Assembly: GCF_000214175.1 (NCBI RefSeq)
Contig: NC_015564.1
Span: 3,844,001 to 3,908,000 of the forward strand
DNA: 64,000 bases
Direction: 5' to 3'
From: Hoyosella subflava DQS3-9A1
GTDB taxonomy: Bacteria > Actinomycetota > Actinomycetes > Mycobacteriales > Mycobacteriaceae
Shown: piece by piece, positions 1 through 8,320 of the stretch
How positions within the stretch are numbered: the stretch's first letter is position 1
Layout: each line of letters begins with the position of its first letter
Program-made: the position numbers and the translations under genes
The notes under the pieces: model-generated
Told to the model about the DNA's origin: nothing
The model's database searches: none
What the model saw: only the letters and a program-made list of their open reading frames with translations

Positions 1-648
1 GCTCGGGAAAAGGCATTGCGCTCGTTCCGGTCAGGAAAAGCCAATGTGCTGGTTGCAACCGATGTCGCTGCCCGCGGCATTGACATCGACGACGTCACGC
101 ATGTGGTCAACTTCCACTGTCCCGACGACGAGAACACGTACGTTCACCGCGTGGGGCGTACCGGTCGCGCTGGACGCACCGGAATAGCCGTCACCCTTGT
201 GGATTGGGAAGATCTCGAGCGCTGGAAGCACATTAGCCAGACTCTAGACCTGAAGATCGATGCGCCGGTCGAGACTTACTCCACGTCCGACCATCTCTTC
301 AAGGACCTTGATATCCCGGACGACGCAAGCGGACGTATCTCTGTGCCGGCGCGCGACGCTTCGCCGCAATCCGAAGACGTCACGGCAAGCGACGAGAAAA
401 AGCGCACGACGTCCCGGCGGCGACGTACACGGGGAGCGCGGCGCGATACCGATACGCAGGGTGGGACGAACGCGCCGGGAGATGCGGCCTCTACCTCTCC
501 TGAATCTCCAGGCACCCCATCCTCCCCTGATGGCCCGAAGCGGCGGCGCACGCGCACGCGCGGACGCAAACCCGCTATGGAAAGCGCATCTGACGGTGCA
601 CCGTCAGATGCGAAGAAGGGCGCCCCGGAAAACGCCTCAGCAGAATGA
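1..648 (+). CDS. rhlE: DEAD-box ATP-dependent RNA helicase, C-terminal part
   Basis: C-terminal portion of a DEAD-box RNA helicase that unwinds or remodels RNA in the cytoplasm. The frame is open to base 1, so the first RecA domain with the DEAD motif lies outside the window. Visible second-domain motifs are [13 protein letters not shown] (motif V) and [13 protein letters not shown] (motif VI, arginine fingers). After about residue 110 of the visible part comes a low-complexity tail with Arg/Lys clusters ([22 protein letters not shown]), as in RhlE-type helicases, where such tails bind RNA. The next gene follows on the same strand after 30 nt, as with rhlE (Rv3211) in M. tuberculosis from memory. 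The family call is firm; the exact helicase name is by synteny. Confidence 0.9.
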   Translation, partial: AREKALRSFRSGKANVLVATDVAARGIDIDDVTHVVNFHCPDDENTYVHRVGRTGRAGRTGIAVTLVDWEDLERWKHISQTLDLKIDAPVETYSTSDHLFKDLDIPDDASGRISVPARDASPQSEDVTASDEKKRTTSRRRRTRGARRDTDTQGGTNAPGDAASTSPESPGTPSSPDGPKRRRTRTRGRKPAMESASDGAPSDAKKGAPENASAE

Positions 649-678
649 GCAACCGCGCACAGGGTGCGGGGAGCGGTC

Positions 679-1965
679 GTGATCGCACCTGAGCGCCGGA
701 GCCGGGCAGATGTGGTCGCCACCGTTGCGATCATCATGCTTGTCGTCGTTGCGACGTTCACGATCTGGTGGCGCAGCGACTACCGGCAAACACAATCCGC
801 CCCCGCCGAGCGGCCCATCGAAGCAGTCACCGGGGCACTAGCAACACCCACCTCCGTACGCGAGGTGTGGCGCGCGCCCAGTGAAGCATCGACCGTTCCC
901 ATAACGTCCGGCGGCACGGTCGTGAGCACGCGCGCCGGCGAGGTTGCTGGTCATGACGTCGCCACGGGCACCCTGCGCTGGCGGTATGAACGCCAGCGCG
1001 AACTGTGCGCGGTGACAGGACAAGAGCACCAGGTGGTCGCCGTGTACAGGACCCCGCGCGGCTGCACGCAGGTGACTGCCCTCGAAAGCGCGACGGGTGT
1101 ACGTGGGGAGCAGCGAACGAGCGACGCTGATACTTCCGTGACCCTGACCGCCGACGGACCCCACATTATGTCGCAAGGGCCGCAACGGCTCGAGGTATGG
1201 CGCTCCGACTTGGTCCGGACGCTCGAGTTCGGCAGGGTTGCCGCGCCCGTGAATCCGGACCGCCAGCAGCGCGGTGGCTGCGACATTCTCGACGCACACA
1301 TCACCCGGTCCCGTGTAGCGGCGGTTCTGCAGTGCCCGGAAGAAGCGGGTGAACGACTCGTCCTGCTGGACAGCACTCCCGAGCGGAACAACGAGCCCGA
1401 AGAGCACGGAAGTGCGCTCATCACTACTAACGATGCCGGCCTGGGTGAGATTCCGGGAGCTGAGGGCACGTCACTGGCCGCGATTTCTGCGCAGCTGACT
1501 GCGATCTTCGTCCCGGGAGACACAGACGAGGTCGCTGTTTATGGCCAGGAGGGCACAGCGATCCATCGGTGGTCGCTCGCGGATGTACCCGCCGCTCCTG
1601 GCATCTCCGATGATGACCCCCCAATCGGGTTCATTCCGGAGCGAAGGTCCACTGGCACCGTCAGCGCTCCCACGGACTTGGCGTACTGGTTCACCGGCAC
1701 CGATGTGGTCAGCCTGTCTGGACGGGACTTTCGTCCGTTATGGCGCGTCCCCGCCGCGGGGCCCCCGGCCGTGATGGCTGGCCAGCTGCTTGTTCCCACC
1801 GCTGCCGGAATCAGCGTCCACAATGCGCGCACGGGAGCACTGGAGCGCACCATTGCCCTCGATCGCAACGGCGAGGACGTGACGGGCCTTGCAGTCCTGG
1901 GTGACTTCATTCTCGAGCAACGAAACGGCAGCACTGGGACTGTCGTCGTACTAGGCCCCAGCTAA
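679..1965 (+). CDS. membrane-anchored, PQQ/beta-propeller-like conserved protein (Rv3212-like)
   Basis: About 428 residues. A single hydrophobic segment (about residues 9-30, VVATVAIIMLVVVATFTIW) after a short basic N-terminus looks like a signal anchor, so the bulk should be extracytoplasmic. The rest has repeated short stretches such as VAGHDVATGTLRWRYE and ISVHNARTGALERTI, resembling PQQ-type beta-propeller blades. I chose GTG at 679 because GGGGAG sits 5 nt upstream; GTG at 664 is in frame but has no good ribosome site. It lies between the helicase gene and a convergent parA-like gene 7 nt away, matching the position of Rv3212 in M. tuberculosis. No enzymatic motif is visible and the function is unknown. 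Confidence 0.8.
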   Translation: MIAPERRSRADVVATVAIIMLVVVATFTIWWRSDYRQTQSAPAERPIEAVTGALATPTSVREVWRAPSEASTVPITSGGTVVSTRAGEVAGHDVATGTLRWRYERQRELCAVTGQEHQVVAVYRTPRGCTQVTALESATGVRGEQRTSDADTSVTLTADGPHIMSQGPQRLEVWRSDLVRTLEFGRVAAPVNPDRQQRGGCDILDAHITRSRVAAVLQCPEEAGERLVLLDSTPERNNEPEEHGSALITTNDAGLGEIPGAEGTSLAAISAQLTAIFVPGDTDEVAVYGQEGTAIHRWSLADVPAAPGISDDDPPIGFIPERRSTGTVSAPTDLAYWFTGTDVVSLSGRDFRPLWRVPAAGPPAVMAGQLLVPTAAGISVHNARTGALERTIALDRNGEDVTGLAVLGDFILEQRNGSTGTVVVLGPS

Positions 1966-1972
1966 CTGCACC

Positions 1973-2767
1973 CTATTCGTAGGACGCGAAAGTGTTGAGC
2001 TCCCCGCCCTCTGTCCAGGTCTTCAGCAGGTTCGCAGCGAGCTCGCGATAAGCGACTGCGCCTTTGTTCTTCCGTCCCGCCAGAATCGACGCACCCGATG
2101 CGGACGCTTCCGCGAAACGCACTGTCCGCGGAATCGGCGGCGCCAGCACGGGCAGTCCGTAGCGGTCGGACACATCCGCGAGCACGTCCCGACTATGCGT
2201 CGTTCTCGCATCGTAAAGCGTCGGCAACGCCCCGAGCAGCGCCAGATCCGGATTCGTGATCTGCTGCACTTCGGTCACTGTGCGCAGCAACTGACCAACA
2301 CCTCGATGGGCGAGCGTCTCGCATTGGAGCGGCACGATCACCGAGTCCGCCGCGGTCAGGCCGTTGAGCGTGAGGACGCCGAGCGACGGCGGGCAATCGA
2401 TGAGAATGACATCGAAATCAGACGACGCCGGATCGAGCGCGCGGCGCAAGGTGAACTCGCGACCGGGCCGCATCAGCAGGAGCGCCTCCGCCCCAGCAAG
2501 GTCGATGTTCGCTGGAAGCAGCGTCACCCCATCGGCGGTATCGAGAAGAACATTACCGATCTTCTGCTCGCCGATCAGAACATCATGCACCGACATCTCA
2601 AGTTTGTCCGGATCATGCCCGAGCGAGAAGGTCAGGCACGCTTGTGGATCGAGGTCAACCACGAGCACCCGTTGGCTAAGCGCCGACAGTGCGGCGCCGA
2701 GCGACGCCACCGTCGTGGTCTTGGCGACCCCGCCTTTCTGGTTCGCTATCGCGAGAACTCTGGTCAC
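1973..2767 (-). CDS. ParA/Soj-family ATPase (orphan)
   Basis: A 264-residue ParA/MinD-superfamily ATPase. Motifs: deviant Walker A KGGVAKTTT (about residues 11-19), Walker A' VLVVDLDPQA, and Walker B-type VILIDCPPSLG. These proteins dimerise on ATP and position cargo such as DNA or protein complexes. No parB or centromere-like repeat is adjacent, so it is probably not the chromosomal partition ParA but the orphan paralogue found downstream of the Rv3212-type gene (Rv3213c). It starts with GTG and is convergent with its upstream neighbour, the stops being 7 nt apart. Cargo unknown. Confidence 0.9.
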   Translation of the reverse strand: MTRVLAIANQKGGVAKTTTVASLGAALSALSQRVLVVDLDPQACLTFSLGHDPDKLEMSVHDVLIGEQKIGNVLLDTADGVTLLPANIDLAGAEALLLMRPGREFTLRRALDPASSDFDVILIDCPPSLGVLTLNGLTAADSVIVPLQCETLAHRGVGQLLRTVTEVQQITNPDLALLGALPTLYDARTTHSRDVLADVSDRYGLPVLAPPIPRTVRFAEASASGASILAGRKNKGAVAYRELAANLLKTWTEGGELNTFASYE

Positions 2768-2860
2768 ACCGCCATACTCCCCGATTACTTCGGCAGATGC
2801 GAGGACATGCGCGGCGTTTTGCCGGGTGTTTTGGCTGCGGATTTGACAAACGGGCGGTCG

Positions 2861-3304
2861 TCAGTCTGCGGACATCCACTCACTTGAGCGCCCGCTCATC
2901 AGGAGCACAAGCGTCAGGACAACCACCCCGCCGAGGGCGAATCCCCACAGGTACTGCTGCGAACCTGAAATGAGCGAAAAGACGACGGGAAGCAGCAGCA
3001 ACTGGATCACCACTGCGATGGCACGTCCCCAACGCTTCCCCAGTGCGAGGGCGATGCCTCCGCCGAGCACCGGCGCACCCAGGAAGACGAACCACCCAGC
3101 TGTCGCGTAGCCGCTGACTTCGGTGCCCCCGGTACCGGTGACCGCGCGCACGAGCAGCCAGGCCCCGAGCCCGAGCAGGACGAGACCCTGAAGCGAGACG
3201 ATCACTCCTGCCGCCCTGATCCCAGGGGGCACCGGCGGTTCTGCGGGCTTGCGCGAGTCTTCCGGAGACGATGAGTGGGTGGCCACCTCGATAGGGTATT
3301 CCAC
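2861..3304 (-). CDS. small integral membrane protein (Rv3217c-like)
   Basis: About 147 residues with four predicted hydrophobic segments: AAGVIVSLQGLVLLGLGAWL, GWFVFLGAPVLGGGIALAL, AIAVVIQLLLLPVVFSLI and LWGFALGGVVVLTLVLLM. The short N-terminus is hydrophilic and proline-rich (SRKPAEPPVPPG). An in-frame frame runs up to 3346, but that would leave only 5 nt to the divergent lipid-kinase gene, so I prefer GTG at 3304; GTG at 3286 is also possible. It sits between parA and the kinase, as Rv3217c does in mycobacteria. No functional motif seen. Confidence 0.75.
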   Translation of the reverse strand: MEYPIEVATHSSSPEDSRKPAEPPVPPGIRAAGVIVSLQGLVLLGLGAWLLVRAVTGTGGTEVSGYATAGWFVFLGAPVLGGGIALALGKRWGRAIAVVIQLLLLPVVFSLISGSQQYLWGFALGGVVVLTLVLLMSGRSSEWMSAD

Positions 3305-3351
3305 CGCGCCGGTCACGGTCGCAACGCATCGACAGGCTAGGCTCACTCATC

Positions 3352-4338
3352 GTGCGCGCGCTGCTGATAGTGAATCCACACGCGACCTCGACTACACCAG
3401 CGGGTCGCGACCTGATTGCGCTCGCACTATCGAGCGCTCTCAAGCTGAGGGTCGCCCACACCGCCTATCGCGGTCATGCTGCGGAACTCGCTGCGGAGGC
3501 CACGTCCGATGGCTACCCACTGATAATCGTCCATGGCGGTGACGGCACCATCAACGAAGTCGTGAATGGTGTGCTCGGGGGCGATGTTCTGGGAGGCGAG
3601 GGCGGCTCGATGGCTTCGATCGCCGCGACCGCATTACCGACGATTGCGGTAGTGCCAGGCGGGTCGGCGAATGTCTTCGCACGGTCGCTTGGCATCAAGA
3701 ATGATCCACTCGACGCCGCCAATCAGCTCATCAGCCTCGTACAGTTGCGTCACCATCGCCGTATTGGTCTTGGACATTGCGATGGGCGCTGGTTCTTGTT
3801 CAACGCGGGAATGGGTCTTGATGCGCACGTCGTCGAGTCCGTTGAAGCGAGCCGCGCGGGCGGTAAAGCTGCAACCTCGGGGCGATACGTCCGCGCGACG
3901 GTCCGCACGTTCATTCGCGAACGCAAACTTGCCCCCGCGCTGACCGTTGAGACTCCGGGTGGAGCGAAAGAAGAGGGTGTGTACTACGCATTCGTGTCGA
4001 ACGCGAGTCCGTGGACCTATCTCGAGGACCGTCCTGTCTACACGAACCCCGGTGCCGACTACGACTCGGGCCTTGGTGTCTTCGCGCTCAAAACTGCGGG
4101 CTGGGTCTCCACACTGCGCATAGCCAGGCAGTTGGTGTTCCCGCGGCGCGGCGGGCCCCGTCATCCGGATCTCCTGCGCGCCGATGACGTGAACGAAATC
4201 CGGATTAGCAGCAGTCGGCCTATCGGCCTGCAGCTTGACGGCGATTTTGTCGGGTTACGTGAGGACGTCACGTTCCGTGCCACACCTAACATGCTCGACG
4301 TCGTTGCACCAAGAAATCCCACCCAACAGACTCCGTAA
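3352..4338 (+). CDS. diacylglycerol/lipid kinase family protein
   Basis: 328 residues, typical of the DagK/YegS/LCB5 lipid kinase family, which phosphorylates diacylglycerol or related lipids at the membrane face. The N-terminal catalytic domain carries the nucleotide-binding HGGDGTINEVVNG (about residues 57-69) and the following PGGSANVFARSL motif. The C-terminal half includes a QLDGDFVG stretch typical of the second domain. It starts with GTG at 3352, 47 nt from the divergent membrane-protein start. Its place before whiB1 matches Rv3218. The exact lipid substrate cannot be read from sequence. Confidence 0.88.
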   Translation: MRALLIVNPHATSTTPAGRDLIALALSSALKLRVAHTAYRGHAAELAAEATSDGYPLIIVHGGDGTINEVVNGVLGGDVLGGEGGSMASIAATALPTIAVVPGGSANVFARSLGIKNDPLDAANQLISLVQLRHHRRIGLGHCDGRWFLFNAGMGLDAHVVESVEASRAGGKAATSGRYVRATVRTFIRERKLAPALTVETPGGAKEEGVYYAFVSNASPWTYLEDRPVYTNPGADYDSGLGVFALKTAGWVSTLRIARQLVFPRRGGPRHPDLLRADDVNEIRISSSRPIGLQLDGDFVGLREDVTFRATPNMLDVVAPRNPTQQTP

Positions 4339-4342
4339 AGCA

Positions 4343-4358
4343 TGTGAGATCACGCACA
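4343..4358 (+). promoter_or_regulatory. CRP/FNR-family binding site candidate upstream of whiB1
   Basis: TGTGAGATCACGCACA matches the CRP consensus TGTGA-N6-TCACA at 9 of 10 fixed bases. In M. tuberculosis whiB1 is controlled by the cAMP receptor protein, so the location fits. It lies 316 nt before the whiB1 start, far for a proximal site unless the transcript has a long leader. Confidence 0.55.
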
Positions 4359-4603
4359 TCTACGCGTCAATGTCAAATTTCATCTAGAGATTCTGCCCGA
4401 TTTGACACAGACTGGAACATCCGAGCGTACAAATAGATGGGTATCCACACACTTGGTCTAGACCCGCACGCCTGGTGCAGACCGCATCGGACGGCGGCTT
4501 AGTGATGTTCGTTACGACCTACTCGGGAGTATTGAGCTTCGAGTGAGTTCGTGACAGCATTTCTAGTTAACGGCGTGGAAACACAACGGCTACGCGTGAA
4601 TTA

Positions 4604-4618
4604 ATTGTTGACAACAAT
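4604..4618. promoter_or_regulatory. perfect 15-bp palindrome before whiB1
   Basis: ATTGTTGACAACAAT: two 7-bp arms around a single A, 55 nt upstream of the whiB1 start. It could be an operator for a dimeric repressor or, in the mRNA leader, a short hairpin. It embeds TTGACA but no matching -10 element follows at 16-18 nt. Confidence 0.5.
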
Positions 4619-4673
4619 GGTGTGACGCACTTCGGTTCCTCGTGCGCAGCACACCCAGTGAGGAGTACCGATC

Positions 4674-4928
4674 ATGGACTGGCGCCACAGGGCGGTCTGT
4701 CGCGATGAGGATCCGGAACTGTTCTTCCCCGTTGGAAACAGTGGCCCGGCGCTTGCGCAGATCGCGCAGGCAAAACTTGTCTGCAGCAGATGCCCCGTCA
4801 CCCCCGAATGCCTCACGTGGGCACTCGAATCCGGCCAAGACGCCGGCGTGTGGGGTGGCATGAGTGAAGATGAACGTCGCGCACTGAAGCGGCGCAAAGC
4901 TCGGACCCGTGCTCGCAGCACTGTCTGA
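4674..4928 (+). CDS. whiB1: WhiB-family iron-sulfur transcriptional regulator WhiB1
   Basis: 84 residues, the usual WhiB1 length. Four cysteines at positions 9, 37, 40 and 46 ligate a 4Fe-4S cluster, in the C-x27-C-x2-C-x5-C spacing of WhiB1. The GVWGG turn is at residues 58-62 and a basic C-terminal helix (RRALKRRKARTRAR) provides DNA contact. WhiB1 is an essential NO-sensitive regulator that works bound to the housekeeping sigma factor in mycobacteria. ATG at 4674 follows GAGGAG. Convergent with pdtaS, as in M. tuberculosis (Rv3219/Rv3220c). Confidence 0.96.
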   Translation: MDWRHRAVCRDEDPELFFPVGNSGPALAQIAQAKLVCSRCPVTPECLTWALESGQDAGVWGGMSEDERRALKRRKARTRARSTV

Positions 4929-5022
4929 CGTTAGCTATTCGCAAACAGTATTTGGCTTGGATTCTTCGGGATCCAGGCCATTTTTCTGTCTTTTGCCACA
5001 GCACACAATTAATGTATTGAAT

Positions 5023-6579
5023 TCACGCCCTTCGGCGCCCGAGTGGCACCCGCAGCACGGCGTCAGTGCCGCCCGCTTCGCTCTCGTGCAGTCCGAGCGA
5101 GCCTCCCAGCTCCGCGGCGACGAGTGTGCGCACGATCTGCAGGCCCAAACGGTCGGAGCGTTCGAGGCTGAACCCTTCGGGCAGGCCATTGCCATTGTCG
5201 TGAATGACGACATCGAGCCATCGCGCCGAACGTTCCGCCCTAAGGACAATCTCTCCAGGTACATCCCGGTCACTCGAGTCAACTGACTCGAGGTCCTCCG
5301 GCACTCCAAGGTTGAACGCGTGCTCGATCGCATTCTGGACAAGCTCAGTCAGGACCATGACAAGCGGTGTCGCCTTATCCGCCGGCATAACGCCGAGGCT
5401 GCCCTCTCTGCGGACCGCGATCGGCATCCCCACAGTGGCGACGTCAACCATCATCGGCACCAGACGATCGATCACGTCATCAAGGTTGACCTGCTCGTCG
5501 ACTGACATCGACAGGGTGTCGTGCACAAGGGCGATTGAACTTACCCGGCGCACCGATTCCGCGAGAGCCTGGCGTGCTTCTTCATTCGTTGTTCGTCGCA
5601 CTTGCAGGCGCAGCAGTGCAGCCACGGTTTGCAGGTTGTTCTTGACGCGGTGGTGGATTTCGCGAATCGTCGCGTCTTTGGAAAGCAATGCCCGGTCGCG
5701 GCGCTTGACTTCAGTGATGTCCCGCACGAGCACGAGCGCGCCAGCAGGTTCGAGCTGCGGATACAGCGGCAATGCCCGGAAGAGCACGGTCGCACCCCGC
5801 GCGTCTATTTCCATTCGCATGCTCGACTCACGGGCCGTGACGGCTTGCAGGCGGACACCGAACTCCTGCGCGTCGAATGGGTCGGAAATCAGCGGCCGTG
5901 TCACCGCCGAGAGGTTCTGGCCCGCGATCTCGGTGCTGAGCCCCATCCGGTGGAATGCCGACAGCGCATTCGGGCTGGCGTACGCAACAGTGCCCTCAAC
6001 ATCGATGCGGATCAGCCCGTCACCGGCTCTCGGGCTCGACTGGATGCCGACCAGATCCTCCCGTAAGGGGAAACTCCCGTCGCAAATCATCTGACACAAG
6101 TCCGCCGAACACGCGATGTACGCCATCTCGAGCGCACTCGGAACCCGAAGCTGAGCAAGTGACGTATCGCGGGTGAGAACCGCGATGATCTGCCCGCCGC
6201 TGCGGACAGGTATTGCCTCGCGCGCAAGCGGCGTGCCCTCGTACCAGCGAGGTGTGTCCTCGCGCAGGATTTCGCCCCGCAGCATCGCTGCGACGAGTTC
6301 GGGATGGTCGGCCCAATCGACGGAACTTCCTACCCTGTCGTGCGAGTACACCGTCGGAGACGTGGTGGGGCGGCATTGGGCCACACAAACCGCTTTCGCG
6401 CCAGCCAGATCATCTTGCCCCTCCGCGTCGTCCAGATCGCCAGTAGCCACCCACATGAGGACGTCCGAGAACGAGAGGTCGGCAACCAACTGCCACTCCC
6501 CCACAAGCCGCTGCAGATGGTTGACGGCATCGCCCGGCAGGTCGGTGTGCTCCGCGAGGAGGGCGCTAAGAGTTGACAT
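5023..6579 (-). CDS. pdtaS: cytosolic sensor histidine kinase PdtaS
   Basis: 518 residues without membrane segments. The N-terminal ~150 residues resemble a GAF domain, the middle (about 185-300) a PAS domain, followed by an HWE/HisKA_2-type dimerisation domain with EIHHRVKNNLQTVAALLRL (His309/His310; one is the phosphate acceptor) and an ATPase domain with ELVQNAIEHAF (N box) and DNGNGLPEGF (G box). In M. tuberculosis PdtaS phosphorylates the RNA-binding antiterminator PdtaR, which is not in this window. The gene follows the biotinyl-domain gene by 12 nt, implying co-transcription. Confidence 0.93.
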   Translation of the reverse strand: MSTLSALLAEHTDLPGDAVNHLQRLVGEWQLVADLSFSDVLMWVATGDLDDAEGQDDLAGAKAVCVAQCRPTTSPTVYSHDRVGSSVDWADHPELVAAMLRGEILREDTPRWYEGTPLAREAIPVRSGGQIIAVLTRDTSLAQLRVPSALEMAYIACSADLCQMICDGSFPLREDLVGIQSSPRAGDGLIRIDVEGTVAYASPNALSAFHRMGLSTEIAGQNLSAVTRPLISDPFDAQEFGVRLQAVTARESSMRMEIDARGATVLFRALPLYPQLEPAGALVLVRDITEVKRRDRALLSKDATIREIHHRVKNNLQTVAALLRLQVRRTTNEEARQALAESVRRVSSIALVHDTLSMSVDEQVNLDDVIDRLVPMMVDVATVGMPIAVRREGSLGVMPADKATPLVMVLTELVQNAIEHAFNLGVPEDLESVDSSDRDVPGEIVLRAERSARWLDVVIHDNGNGLPEGFSLERSDRLGLQIVRTLVAAELGGSLGLHESEAGGTDAVLRVPLGRRRA

Positions 6580-6591
6580 ATGCGAACACCA

Positions 6592-6807
6592 TCATGAAAT
6601 CACCGCGATGAGGTCGCCCTGCTGGATCACATCACCTTTTGTGACGTTGACTGCGCTGACGGTGCCGTCGAGTTCCGCGAGGACAGGAATTTCCATCTTC
6701 ATCGATTCGAGCAGCACAAGTGTGTCGCCTTCGCGGACCGCGTCACCGACGTTGACGACAACATCGAGTACCTGCGCGACCATTTCCGCGCGCACATCTT
6801 CCGCCAT
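6592..6807 (-). CDS. biotin/lipoyl attachment domain protein (TB7.3-like)
   Basis: A stand-alone 71-residue biotinyl domain. The canonical ESMKMEIPV motif gives biotin attachment at Lys37, and the sequence forms the usual flattened beta-barrel. Likely modified by BirA (also in this window); it is the homologue of M. tuberculosis Rv3221c/TB7.3. Which carboxylase it serves, if any, is not known. ATG at 6807 has a strong GGAGGT site. It lies directly upstream of pdtaS on the same strand. Confidence 0.92.
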   Translation of the reverse strand: MAEDVRAEMVAQVLDVVVNVGDAVREGDTLVLLESMKMEIPVLAELDGTVSAVNVTKGDVIQQGDLIAVIS

Positions 6808-6991
6808 GGGGACCTCCGCCGTTTCGCTAGCGTCTCTAGGCTAATCGAGCGCAATTACGGGTAGCGACATCAGGGCGGCTACCGCGATTCGCCAACCACG
6901 CGTGCAAATCCATGCCCCGCAGGGCGAGTACACTGGACCGGCAATAAAGAGAGCAGAAGGCCGGGGTTGCCCGTCCGCATAAGGAGTGACC

Positions 6992-7066
6992 ATGAGCAAG
7001 CGTGGCCGCAAGCGTAGCGCCCGCCGTAAGAACAAGGCGAATCACGGAAAGCGTCCCAACGCCTGA
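6992..7066 (+). CDS. 24-residue basic protein, ribosomal protein bL37 homologue
   Basis: A 24-codon gene: ATG at 6992, AAGGAG 5 nt upstream, TGA at 7064-7066. The peptide begins MSKRGRKRSARRKNKAN and ends HGKRPNA; it is almost entirely Lys/Arg/Asn/Gly, as expected for an rRNA-buried peptide. It matches what I know of actinobacterial bL37, seen in the large subunit of mycobacterial ribosomes. A -10-like TACACT (6929-6934) lies about 58 nt upstream, and a strong hairpin terminator follows 5 nt after the stop, so it is a monocistronic unit. Assignment is from memory of the family. Confidence 0.85.
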   Translation: MSKRGRKRSARRKNKANHGKRPNA

Positions 7067-7071
7067 TACCG

Positions 7072-7106
7072 CGAAAGTCCGGGTTTAACCCGGACTTTCG
7101 TCGTTT
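7072..7106 (+). terminator. Rho-independent terminator of the bL37 gene
   Basis: Perfect 12-bp stem CGAAAGTCCGGG / CCCGGACTTTCG (7072-7083 and 7089-7100) around TTTAA, with the tail TCGTTT. It starts 5 nt after the bL37 stop and lies 9 nt from the convergent end of rshA, so it may serve both strands. Confidence 0.88.
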
Positions 7107-7115
7107 CAGGCGGCC

Positions 7116-7427
7116 TCACTCATCGGTGACGATCCGGTGAATTGTGACCTGCCTGCGGATCTCGATGGTCAGGCGGTCGCGGAGATACTCGGGCGCGCGC
7201 TCACCGCCGCACTTTCGCGACAGCAGTCGTTTGATCTTCTCCTCCACGCCGTACGCCTCGAGGCAGGGCCCACATTCGTCTAGGTGGGCTTGCAGCCGCT
7301 CACGAATAACCTCGTCACACTCATGGTCGAGCAATAGGTATACATCCGCCATGACCGCAGTGCAGTCGACATGGCTATCCGCTTCGAGGAACCCCTCCTC
7401 GCCGTAATTGTCCGGTGGGGTCATCAT
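7116..7427 (-). CDS. rshA: zinc-associated anti-sigma factor RshA
   Basis: 103 residues. Contains the ZAS signature H-x3-C-x2-C as HLDECGPC (His48, Cys52, Cys55), which binds zinc and makes redox-sensitive disulfides that release the sigma factor. ATG at 7427 overlaps the sigH stop as ATGA, so translation should be coupled and stoichiometric; ATG at 7424 immediately follows. The short protein without a membrane segment fits a cytosolic anti-sigma of the RsrA/RshA class. Confidence 0.92.
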   Translation of the reverse strand: MMTPPDNYGEEGFLEADSHVDCTAVMADVYLLLDHECDEVIRERLQAHLDECGPCLEAYGVEEKIKRLLSRKCGGERAPEYLRDRLTIEIRRQVTIHRIVTDE

Positions 7428-8080
7428 TGCGCCCTCTCCTGAGTTTCAGCGGAAGCCTCGCTGTTCGAACGGTTGAATCCACGATCCCGGGCGACGTCGG
7501 CCAGCATGCCACGCAACTGCTTGCGTCCGCGGTGCAAACGCGACATCACAGTGCCAATGGGCGTCCCCATGATCTCCGCGATGTCCTTGTACGGAAAACC
7601 TTCAACATCTGCGTAATAGACCGCCATGCGGAATTCGTCTGGCAGCGACTGGAGCGCATTCTTGATGTCGTCGTCGGGGAGCGCTTCGAGCGCCTCCACC
7701 TCCGCTGAGCGCAAGCCCGTGGAGCTGTGTTCAGCCGCGGCCGCGATCTGCCAGTCGGTGATCTCCTCCGTCGGATACTGCGCTGGCTGCCGCTGCCGCT
7801 TGCGGTACCCGTTGATGTAGGTGTTCGTGAGAATGCGGTACAGCCACGCCTTCAGGTTCGTCCCTTCCTTGAAGGAACTGAAAGCGGAGTACGCCTTCAA
7901 ATAGGTCTCCTGGACCAGATCCTCCGCATCGGCAGGGTTGCGCGTCATCCGCAGCGCAGCGCCGTAGAGCTGGTCGATAAGCGGCATCGCATCACGCTCG
8001 AACCGCGCAATCATCTGCTCGGGCGTTTCACCCTGCGATGGTTCGCCACGCGGTGCATCCGATTGAGTACTTTCCGGCAC
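7424..8080 (-). CDS. sigH: ECF sigma factor SigH (redox/heat stress)
   Basis: Region 2 ([17 protein letters not shown], then [19 protein letters not shown]) and region 4 ([39 protein letters not shown]) are complete and very like mycobacterial SigH. I start at GTG 8080 (VPESTQ; AGGGAAG upstream), giving 218 residues as in M. tuberculosis. The frame stays open to ATG 8257, so a longer isoform is possible (see findings). Overlaps its anti-sigma gene rshA by 4 nt. SigH directs thioredoxin and other thiol-stress genes and usually its own transcription; a SigH-type promoter sits at 8264-8290. Confidence 0.93.
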   Translation of the reverse strand: MPESTQSDAPRGEPSQGETPEQMIARFERDAMPLIDQLYGAALRMTRNPADAEDLVQETYLKAYSAFSSFKEGTNLKAWLYRILTNTYINGYRKRQRQPAQYPTEEITDWQIAAAAEHSSTGLRSAEVEALEALPDDDIKNALQSLPDEFRMAVYYADVEGFPYKDIAEIMGTPIGTVMSRLHRGRKQLRGMLADVARDRGFNRSNSEASAETQERAQ

Positions 8081-8263
8081 AGGCTTCCCTTCGCTGATAG
8101 CAGGTTCCAAGCCTACCGCCCGAGGAGGTAAGTCCTGATACCTGCGTGCCCGCCGGAAATATTGCGTCTGCGAAGTGGGAGGGTCGTCTAGGCACAGCGC
8201 CGCCATCGTTACGTACACGCTCCTCTTCAAGTTGGCACACGAACATTCCGTACGCATCGATTC

Positions 8264-8290
8264 AACAGCTGAAGAGGCACGGTTGTTCCC
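8264..8290 (-). promoter_or_regulatory. SigH/SigR-type promoter candidate for sigH
   Basis: On the minus strand GGGAAC (8290-8285) and GTT (8266-8264) are 18 nt apart, matching the known GGAAC-N16-20-GTT consensus of SigH/SigR. Transcription would start near 8257, giving a leader of about 175 nt to the GTG at 8080 or including the upstream ATG at 8206. Confidence 0.65.
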
Positions 8291-8320
8291 GGCTAACTAA
8301 CTGTGTCGCTCTGCACGTTC

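Larger units (their letters stand above)
4339..4673. other. intergenic regulatory region upstream of whiB1
   Basis: 335 nt without a coding frame. It holds a CRP-like site (4343-4358), a TTGACA hexamer at 4402-4407 followed at 20 nt by TACAAA (4428-4433) as a poor promoter candidate, and a perfect 15-bp palindrome (4604-4618). The composition is AT-richer than the flanking genes. The downstream end carries the ribosome site GAGGAG for whiB1. I see no small gene or RNA fold I can name. Confidence 0.6.

Noticed and set aside
1973-2767. chromosomal parA with origin region
   Set aside because: No parB, parS or dnaA-box cluster nearby; the neighbourhood is that of the orphan paralogue.
4402-4433. 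TTGACA / TACAAA as whiB1 promoter
   Set aside because: Spacing is 20 nt, too long for a good sigma-A promoter; kept only as a weak note in the intergenic entry.
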